64,000 bases of DNA from Gammaproteobacteria bacterium (GTDB lineage: Bacteria > Pseudomonadota > Gammaproteobacteria > JABHGC01), in contig JALWTS010000031.1 in the NCBI GenBank assembly GCA_027077805.1, positions 62,001-126,000 of the forward strand, written 5' to 3'. The notes beneath the pieces are model-generated. The model made no database searches, was not told where the DNA came from, and worked only from the letters and a program-made list of their open reading frames with translations. The translations under genes were made by a program, and so were the position numbers. Each line of letters starts with the position of its first letter. The first letter of the stretch is position 1. This document shows positions 57,950-64,000 of this stretch, in pieces.

Positions 57950-59461
57950 ATGAATACTATGACAATCATAAACCCTGACGACTTCATACAAAGTCTCGCT
58001 GACGCACTGCAATACATCTCTTATTATCACCCGAAAGATTATATTGATGCTTTAGCCTTAGCCTATGAAAAAGAGCCATCGCCTGCGGCCAAAGATGCCA
58101 TTGCCCAAATATTAACAAATTCCCGCTTATCTGCCATCAATCATCGCCCTATGTGTCAAGATACAGGCATTGTAGTAGTATTTATTGAAGTAGGCATGCA
58201 AGTGCAATGGAATACGGAACAAAGTTTAGAAGCACTGGTTAATCAAGCAGTGCATTTGGCTTACACGAATCCTGATAATATTTTACGAGCGTCAGTTGTC
58301 GCCGATCCTGCGGGTAAGCGTCAAAATACTAAAGATAATACCCCTGCGGTGGTGCATACTCGCTTAGTCAAAGGCAATAAAGTTACGGTAAAACTTGCCG
58401 CAAAAGGTGGTGGTTCTGAAAATAAAGCTCGCTTTAAAATTTTAAACCCTAGTCAAAATTTAGTGGCTTGGGTTTCGGAAACCCTACCGACTTTGGGGGC
58501 AGGTTGGTGTCCCCCTGGAATGTTAGGTATTGGCATTGGTGGTAGTGCGGAAAAAGCAATGTTATTAGCCAAAGAATCCTTGCTTGCTCCGATTAATATT
58601 CATCAATTACAAGAACAAGGGGCTAATAATCGCATTGAAGAACTACGTTTAGAACTTTATGACAAAGTGAATGCCTTAGGTATTGGTGCCCAAGGTTTAG
58701 GAGGAATGACTACCGTATTGGATGTTAAGATTTTAGATTATCCTACTCATGCCGCTTCCTTGCCCGTTGCTTTAATCCCGAATTGTGCCGCCACTCGTCA
58801 TGCCCATTTTAGTTTAGATGGTTCTGGGGCAGTCAGTTTAAGCCCACCTAAAATTGAAGATTGGCCTGCCATTACTTGGCGACCCGATACCCAAGCAAAA
58901 CGAGTTGATTTAGATAGCATTAGCCAAGCGGATATTACGCACTGGCAAGCAGGCGAAAGATTACTACTGACAGGCCATTTATTAACAGGTCGAGATGCTG
59001 CCCATAAACGTATTAAACAATTACTAGAAAATAAACAAACCTTACCTAAAAATTTAAACTTTAAGCAACGGTTTTTATATTATGTCGGACCAGTTGATCC
59101 TGTTAAAGACGAAGTCGTTGGCCCTGCGGGCCCTACAACCGCAACCCGTATGGATAGTTATATGACCATGATGGCAGACTTAGGACTACTAGGGACGATT
59201 GGCAAAGCAGAACGAGGACAACAAGCGATTGCTGTCATTAAAGCCAAACAAATGGTTTATTTAATGGCAGTGGGCGGTGCGGCTTATTTAGTCTCGCAAG
59301 CGATTAAACAATCCAAAGTGGTGGCATTTGCAGATTTAGGGATGGAGGCGATTTACGAATTTTATGTGGAAGATATGCCTGTGACGGTTGCTGTTGATAC
59401 TCATGGGGAATCCGTGCATCAAACAGGGCCTGCAAAATGGCAAACAGTGATTATGACCTAG
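57950..59461 (+). CDS. Class I (iron-sulfur) fumarate hydratase
   Basis: 503 residues, alpha and beta parts fused. Candidate 4Fe-4S cysteines in RPMCQDTG (about 66), LGAGWCPPGMLGIGIGG (about 187) and LIPNCAATRHAHFSLDG (about 276). Beta domain with GPVDPVKDEVVGPAGPTTATRMDSYM and EAIYEFYVEDMPV. Reversible fumarate to malate in the TCA cycle. Could serve related dicarboxylates. ATG at 57950 or 57959. Convergent with the next gene. Confidence 0.9.
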   Translation: MNTMTIINPDDFIQSLADALQYISYYHPKDYIDALALAYEKEPSPAAKDAIAQILTNSRLSAINHRPMCQDTGIVVVFIEVGMQVQWNTEQSLEALVNQAVHLAYTNPDNILRASVVADPAGKRQNTKDNTPAVVHTRLVKGNKVTVKLAAKGGGSENKARFKILNPSQNLVAWVSETLPTLGAGWCPPGMLGIGIGGSAEKAMLLAKESLLAPINIHQLQEQGANNRIEELRLELYDKVNALGIGAQGLGGMTTVLDVKILDYPTHAASLPVALIPNCAATRHAHFSLDGSGAVSLSPPKIEDWPAITWRPDTQAKRVDLDSISQADITHWQAGERLLLTGHLLTGRDAAHKRIKQLLENKQTLPKNLNFKQRFLYYVGPVDPVKDEVVGPAGPTTATRMDSYMTMMADLGLLGTIGKAERGQQAIAVIKAKQMVYLMAVGGAAYLVSQAIKQSKVVAFADLGMEAIYEFYVEDMPVTVAVDTHGESVHQTGPAKWQTVIMT

Positions 59462-59463
59462 CA

Positions 59464-60384
59464 TTATACAACACTAATTTTAGTGCGTGATAATAATATT
59501 AAACCAATAACACTGGTTGGAATATATTGAATCATATGCAATAACACCGCTGCCATTAGTGCCGATTCTTTGTCAATGCCAAACCAACTTAAGCCTAAAA
59601 CTACTGCTGCTTCAAAAACCCCTAAAGCACCCGGAGAGGATGGAATTGCCATACTTAATGCGGATAAGACAAATACCGCTAATCCTTGAGGAATCGTTAA
59701 ATCAAAGTCAACCACCCATAGGAATACTAATATTCCTTGCAAAGCGTATTGCAACCATAAAAACAATGTCATTAAAGTTGATAAAAAAAACAAACGCCAA
59801 GAAAGCCTAGCATTGACATGATGTTGAATGGCAATTAAAAATTTCACCACCCGCCTAGATGGAATTCTGGATAATACCCATTTCACTAACCAAGCATAAT
59901 ATCGGATAATCAATAAAGCAAACCATAAACCGATTACTGCGAATGCTAACGGTAAAATAACCACGCCTTGATTTAAGGCATACACACTCAGTAGCCCTAA
60001 CAATAACAAAGCATTTAAATCAAAAAATCGTTCCCAAAAAACCACACCGAATGCCTCAGTTTTAGACACATTGGCTTGTTGACTTAAATAAACAATTTTA
60101 AGCAATTCACCCAATTTCGCAGGAAATAAATTATTAATTCCTAAGGCTAATAGTGATGCCACCCAACCTTGAGCCACATTAATATGATGATGCATTAAAT
60201 ATGCTAAACGCAAACCTAAAAAAGCATAAGTAACTAATGAAAAAAACACCACCATTAAAATTTTTTCAATGGAATAACGTTGGGCAATACTCCAAAGCTC
60301 AGTCACATCAATATCCCACAAGGCATAAATAATACAAGCAACGGCAAAGCCAATACGAATAAACGCCCCTAAATAGTGTTTCAT
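59464..60384 (-). CDS. Lysylphosphatidylglycerol synthase-type transmembrane (UPF0104) protein
   Basis: 306 residues, about eight membrane segments. Pattern LGINNLFPAKLGELLKIVYLS (about 85-105) with ALSMAIPSSPGALGVFEAAVVLGL near 245-268 is the MprF/AglD-like flippase core family. No catalytic synthase domain is attached, so it likely handles a lipid or lipid-linked substrate that is not known. It is 21 bp downstream of proA, same strand. Confidence 0.82.
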   Translation of the reverse strand: MKHYLGAFIRIGFAVACIIYALWDIDVTELWSIAQRYSIEKILMVVFFSLVTYAFLGLRLAYLMHHHINVAQGWVASLLALGINNLFPAKLGELLKIVYLSQQANVSKTEAFGVVFWERFFDLNALLLLGLLSVYALNQGVVILPLAFAVIGLWFALLIIRYYAWLVKWVLSRIPSRRVVKFLIAIQHHVNARLSWRLFFLSTLMTLFLWLQYALQGILVFLWVVDFDLTIPQGLAVFVLSALSMAIPSSPGALGVFEAAVVLGLSWFGIDKESALMAAVLLHMIQYIPTSVIGLILLSRTKISVV

Positions 60385-60405
60385 TAGTTATTAATCGTAT
60401 TTTAT

Positions 60406-61659
60406 TTATCGAATATGGCCATCCCCTAAAACCACAAATTTTAAACAAGTTAAACCTTCCACGCCGACAGGACCACGCGCATGAAGTTTGTCGGTGCTGA
60501 TACCAATTTCTGCACCTAAACCATATTCAAAACCATCGGCAAAACGAGTGGAAGCATTCACCATCACAGAACTCGAATCCACCTGCCTTAAAAATTGTCT
60601 GGCACGACTGTAATCTTCTGTCACAATGGATTCGGTATGACCTGAACCATATTGACTAATATGTTCAATCGCTTGCACTAAGCCTGTGACAATACGAATG
60701 GATAAAATGGGGGCTAAATATTCTGTTGACCAATCCAACTCGGTTGCGGCATGAATACCTTGAATTATTTGACGAGTTTTTTGACACGCTCGTAACTCAA
60801 CCCCTTTGTTTTGATAAATCTCAACTAATTCTGGCAAAACCTCCGTCGCAATGGCTTCAGCCACTAATAAGGTTTCCATCGTATTACAAGTCCCATAACG
60901 CTGAGTTTTCGCATTATCCGCAATCGCAATGGCTTTCGTTTTGTCTGCTTTATCATCAATATAAACATGACACACACCATCTAAATGTTTAATCACTGGA
61001 ATCGTTGCCTCACGACTCATACGTTCAATTAAGCCTTTCCCCCCTCGGGGCACTAAAATATCCACATAAGACGATAAAGTGATTAATTCACCTACGGCGG
61101 CCCTATCCGTGGTTGCCACGACTTGTACGGCTTCTTTTGGTAATCCTGCTTGGCTTAAACCTGTTTGAATACAAGTCGCAATGGCTCGGTTAGAATAAAT
61201 GGCTTCGGAACCTCCTCGTAAAATCGTGGCATTCCCTGATTTTAAACACAAGCCTGCCGCATCAGCGGTTACGTTAGGACGTGATTCATAAATAATGGCA
61301 ACCACACCTAAAGGCACTCGCATTTGACCCACTTGAATCCCTGAAGGTCGATAACTTAGATTCGTGATCTCACCCACAGGGTCTTTTAAAGCAGTAATCT
61401 GTCTTAAGCCTTCTGCCATGCCTGCAATACGTTCAGGATTTAAGGCAAGTCGATCTAATAATGCCGAATCTAAGCCATTAGTTTCACCTGCTTCTAAGTC
61501 TTTTTGATTTTCTTCTAATAAATGTGCCTGCTTGGTTTCGATTTCGCTTGCAATCGCAACTAAGGCCTGATTTTTTTGTTTACTTTCCGCATTCGCCAAA
61601 ACTTTTGAGGCTTTTTTTGCGGTCTGCCCTAAAGTCAGCATATAATGTTTCATATCCAT
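60406..61659 (-). CDS. proA: Glutamate-5-semialdehyde dehydrogenase (gamma-glutamyl phosphate reductase)
   Basis: 417 residues; NADPH step of proline synthesis. Matches: [36 protein letters not shown] in segments, [22 protein letters not shown], catalytic Cys in [14 protein letters not shown], and [20 protein letters not shown] at the end. Start ATG at 61659 behind AAAGGAC; further ATG codons at 61653 and 61641 are possible. Downstream of holA, as proA is near that block in Pseudomonas. Confidence 0.95.
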   Translation of the reverse strand: MDMKHYMLTLGQTAKKASKVLANAESKQKNQALVAIASEIETKQAHLLEENQKDLEAGETNGLDSALLDRLALNPERIAGMAEGLRQITALKDPVGEITNLSYRPSGIQVGQMRVPLGVVAIIYESRPNVTADAAGLCLKSGNATILRGGSEAIYSNRAIATCIQTGLSQAGLPKEAVQVVATTDRAAVGELITLSSYVDILVPRGGKGLIERMSREATIPVIKHLDGVCHVYIDDKADKTKAIAIADNAKTQRYGTCNTMETLLVAEAIATEVLPELVEIYQNKGVELRACQKTRQIIQGIHAATELDWSTEYLAPILSIRIVTGLVQAIEHISQYGSGHTESIVTEDYSRARQFLRQVDSSSVMVNASTRFADGFEYGLGAEIGISTDKLHARGPVGVEGLTCLKFVVLGDGHIR

Positions 61660-61683
61660 GGATTTACGTCCTTTTTTCGACAA

Positions 61684-61712
61684 ATTTTTTCTATCAGTTT
61701 TTTTCTATCAGT
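61684..61712. repeat. 14-bp tandem duplication across the holA 3' end
   Basis: On the minus strand ACTGATAGAAAAAA is repeated in tandem; the first unit is coding (Leu-Ile-Glu-Lys) and the second, read in another frame, contributes the TGA stop. Without the duplication holA would end elsewhere. Confidence 0.75.
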
Positions 61713-62695
61713 TTTTTTCCAGCAAACGCTAATGTTAATTGGGTCAGTTCTTGCCAAACCTCCCCTACGACCATCCCTTTGATCATTTGGTCAATCTTAG
61801 CACAATGCTGTAATAATTGTTTAAGTGATAATAAGGTATGTCTTTCAAGCCCTTGCTTAACTAAGGCTTTATGATGTTCCCATACCTTTTGTTCAAACAT
61901 TGCTTTTGTTAAAGAAATGCCTTGGGATTGGGCAAAATTAAGCTGATAACATAAACGAATTTCTCGATTTAATCCCCATAAAACTAGCACAGGCTCGACA
62001 CCTTCTCGCTGTAAACGTTGTAAAATATGTAAACTTTGTTTTACCCTACCTTGTAAACAACTATCCATTAACTCAAACAAATTAAAGCGAGAATAATCGG
62101 CAAGTAATCGTTTCACATCGCTAAGCGTTATAGTCGCATTAGGATATAATACATTTAATTTATCTAATTCTTGTTTCGCAACGAATAAATGCCCTTCCAC
62201 ACAATCGGCAAAAAATGCTAAAGCATCTGGCTGGAATTTTAAGCCTCGCTCAGTAGCACGTTGCTGTAACCAACCTTGTAACATCTGACCATGAAGGTTA
62301 TAAACTGAAATAGTCACCGCTTTGTTTTCCAATATATTGCTTATTTTTTTTTCCAGTTTATCGATGGATAGAATCAGTAAATGCTCAAAATTAGTTTTGA
62401 TATAGGTTTTTAGGCTATTAATCGCAGTTTGATCCATGCTGGTTTGTACTCTAACATCTAAAATTTTACGACTGGCAAATAATGATTGGCTTTGAGCCTC
62501 AGTCAATAAATCCTGCCAGTGGAAATCAATATCGCTATAAAACACATGATGTTCCATAAAACCTTGATGTTTTGCTTGGGCAATAATCGCCTCTAAAGCC
62601 TCAGTACGCTGCAATATTTCTTCGCCTGATAATAGATAAATGGGTGCTAATTTCTGCTGTAAATGCGAAGTTAAATGAGAAAATTTAAGACGCAT
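61694..62695 (-). CDS. holA: DNA polymerase III delta subunit
   Basis: 333 residues; clamp-loader arm that opens the beta clamp. [20 protein letters not shown] near the start, [13 protein letters not shown], then [14 protein letters not shown] in the collar region. Downstream of lptE by 6 bp. Its last codons lie within a tandem duplication. Confidence 0.93.
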   Translation of the reverse strand: MRLKFSHLTSHLQQKLAPIYLLSGEEILQRTEALEAIIAQAKHQGFMEHHVFYSDIDFHWQDLLTEAQSQSLFASRKILDVRVQTSMDQTAINSLKTYIKTNFEHLLILSIDKLEKKISNILENKAVTISVYNLHGQMLQGWLQQRATERGLKFQPDALAFFADCVEGHLFVAKQELDKLNVLYPNATITLSDVKRLLADYSRFNLFELMDSCLQGRVKQSLHILQRLQREGVEPVLVLWGLNREIRLCYQLNFAQSQGISLTKAMFEQKVWEHHKALVKQGLERHTLLSLKQLLQHCAKIDQMIKGMVVGEVWQELTQLTLAFAGKKLIEKN

Positions 62696-62701
62696 AATGA
62701 T

Positions 62702-63211
62702 TTACAATGTTTGTAAACGTAATATAATTAAGTCGGCGAGTTTTTGTTCCATTTCTTTAAAAATTCTATCGGATTCATTACGTCGAGATAAGGTAATATC
62801 CCCTCGATCTAACAAATCTCGTTCGATGGCAAGCGGTTGTGGTTTTAATAACACCTTACCATCGGCATTCAGCACTTTGAAATTTAAGCGATAGTAATAT
62901 AAGTATTCTTGAACTTTACCTCTGGCATCTACTGATAATAATTCACTACCACGATGCAAGTCTGAAATATGAATAATCGCTGAAGCCTGTCTTGCCTCTT
63001 TGATACTATCAATGTGATAAGCCGTTAACGTATGACGTAACGTTGCGGCAAATCGTGAATAATAATCTAAGCCACGAAAACTTACCTTATCCAATTCTGG
63101 CGATAATTCCGATGTTAGCGCATGTTGTTGTCCTCTTGGCTGAAAACCACAAGCGGATAATAAACCAAAACTCATCAATCCCATCACCATCCAATGTTTT
63201 AATTTTAACAT
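62702..63211 (-). CDS. lptE: LPS-assembly lipoprotein LptE
   Basis: 169 residues; lipobox LLSACGFQPRG (Cys at about 21). Plugs LptD in the outer membrane for lipopolysaccharide insertion. Pattern: DYYSRFAATLRHTL and GKVQEYLYYYRLNFKVL and SRRNESDRIFKEMEQKLADLI. It begins 6 bp after leuS, standard order leuS-lptE-holA. Confidence 0.92.
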   Translation of the reverse strand: MLKLKHWMVMGLMSFGLLSACGFQPRGQQHALTSELSPELDKVSFRGLDYYSRFAATLRHTLTAYHIDSIKEARQASAIIHISDLHRGSELLSVDARGKVQEYLYYYRLNFKVLNADGKVLLKPQPLAIERDLLDRGDITLSRRNESDRIFKEMEQKLADLIILRLQTL

Positions 63212-63217
63212 AGTTAT

Positions 63218-64000
63218 TTACACCACAATATTAACCAAACGATTAGGCACAATAATCACCTTGCGAATGGTTTTACCGTCAATAAAACGCTGAACATTAG
63301 GTTCAGCAAATGCTGCTGCTTCAATGCTTGCTTCAGAACTCTCCGTAGGCAAACGAATTTTGCCCCGTAATTTGCCTTTCACTTGCACCACCAAAGTCAT
63401 CATAGATTCAACTAAAGCACGCTCATCAACGTTAGGCCATGTTTGATCTAATATTGCTTGTGAATGCCCTAATGCCTGCCATAAATAATGACAAATATGT
63501 GGTACAATCGGGGATAACATTAATACAATCATTTCTAAGGCTTCTTGTGTTACCATTTGACCGAATTCAGAATCATCCTCATATTTCACCACGGCATTTT
63601 GCAATTCCATTACTTTCGCAATCGCCGTATTAAACGTATAACGCTGACCAATATCCTTAGTCACACTTGCAATGGTTTTATGTACTTGACAACGTAATGC
63701 CTGTTGCCTTTCGGTAAACGCTGGTAATTCGGAACGATGTTGCCAATCGACTTTTCTCACACCCTGTTCAATATGTTGATAAACCAAACGCCATAAACGT
63801 CTTAAAAAGCGAAATGCCCCATCAACGGCACTGTCTGACCATTCCAATGATTGATCAGGTGGTGCCGTAAACATCATAAACAAACGTACGGTATCCGCCC
63901 CATATTGTTCAATCATGACTTGCGGATCAACCGTATTACCCTTGGATTTTGACATTTTTGCCCCATCTTTTAACACCATACCTTGGGTTAATAAATGAGT
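63218..64000 (-). CDS. leuS: Leucyl-tRNA synthetase, C-terminal part (runs off the window)
   Basis: The frame is open to the edge; 260 codons plus stop are inside the window. QGMVLKDGAKMSKSKGN carries the KMSKS catalytic loop; then DPQVMIEQYGADTVRLFMMF and EWSDSAVDGAFRFLRRLWRLV of the anticodon-binding domain, and the C-terminal domain ending LVNIVV. Only six residues separate QGM from KMSKS, so the leucine-specific insert found before KMSKS in E. coli is absent. The N-terminal and editing domains are outside. Confidence 0.96.
   Translation of the reverse strand, partial: THLLTQGMVLKDGAKMSKSKGNTVDPQVMIEQYGADTVRLFMMFTAPPDQSLEWSDSAVDGAFRFLRRLWRLVYQHIEQGVRKVDWQHRSELPAFTERQQALRCQVHKTIASVTKDIGQRYTFNTAIAKVMELQNAVVKYEDDSEFGQMVTQEALEMIVLMLSPIVPHICHYLWQALGHSQAILDQTWPNVDERALVESMMTLVVQVKGKLRGKIRLPTESSEASIEAAAFAEPNVQRFIDGKTIRKVIIVPNRLVNIVV

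Overview
The window is a compact, AT-rich (high-30s % GC by eye) chromosomal segment of a gammaproteobacterium. The main evidence is gene order. gyrA-serC-pheA-hisC-tyrA-aroA, methyltransferase-rnhA-dnaQ, ftsK-lolA beside trxB-aat-bpt, yebC-ruvCAB-ybgC-tolQRAB-pal-cpoB with a nearby tRNA-Lys, and leuS-lptE-holA are all blocks known from Pseudomonas or Escherichia relatives. A FimX orthologue implies twitching or gliding with type IV pili. A CbbY-type phosphatase hints at a Calvin-cycle autotroph. A sulfur-oxidising Thiotrichales-like bacterium would fit, but that is inference. I see no phage, insertion sequence, CRISPR array or plasmid gene, and no gene-free stretch above 300 bases (the largest, 409-619, is 211 bp).

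Layout. 1-408: start of leuC. 620-4556: a PilZ-like protein and FimX, a likely cyclic-di-GMP sensing pair. 4590-6605: three leftward genes (ParA-like ATPase, anchored DUF302 protein, single-pass membrane protein with a long polar coiled coil), the best candidate here for an undescribed system. 6775-12319: an RND efflux permease with an EF-hand-like insert and an odd 200-residue tail, its periplasmic adaptor, and a small SCP2-like protein. 12486-16483: dynamin-like GTPase, ACT-domain GcvR-like protein, peptide deformylase, glutamate dehydrogenase. 16469-17916 (leftward): adk, thioredoxin-like gene, rsfS. 18058-28000: DUF2333, purL, an alpha/beta-hydrolase-like protein, a DUF6580 membrane protein, a LolA-like secreted protein, mtaD and the start of gyrA.

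27185-36571 is a rightward block for gyrase, serine and aromatic amino-acid synthesis, with a phosphoglycerate dehydrogenase gene inserted between serC and pheA. 36602-45258 runs leftward: dnaQ, a possible 36-codon gene, rnhA, methyltransferase, aminotransferase, cbbY, pdxH, lolA, ftsK. 45388-48642 holds trxB, a YcgR-like PilZ gene on the other strand, aat and bpt (N-end rule). tRNA-Lys(UUU) and the tol-pal/ruv/yebC block follow, then class I fumarase, a membrane flippase-like protein, proA, holA, lptE and the 3' part of leuS.

Two features recur outside the genes. Short perfect tandem duplications (7-15 nt) sit in spacers, and at pal, aroA and lolA they duplicate the Shine-Dalgarno site itself. 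Many genes appear to start with GTG or TTG. Both could matter for translation control in this lineage.
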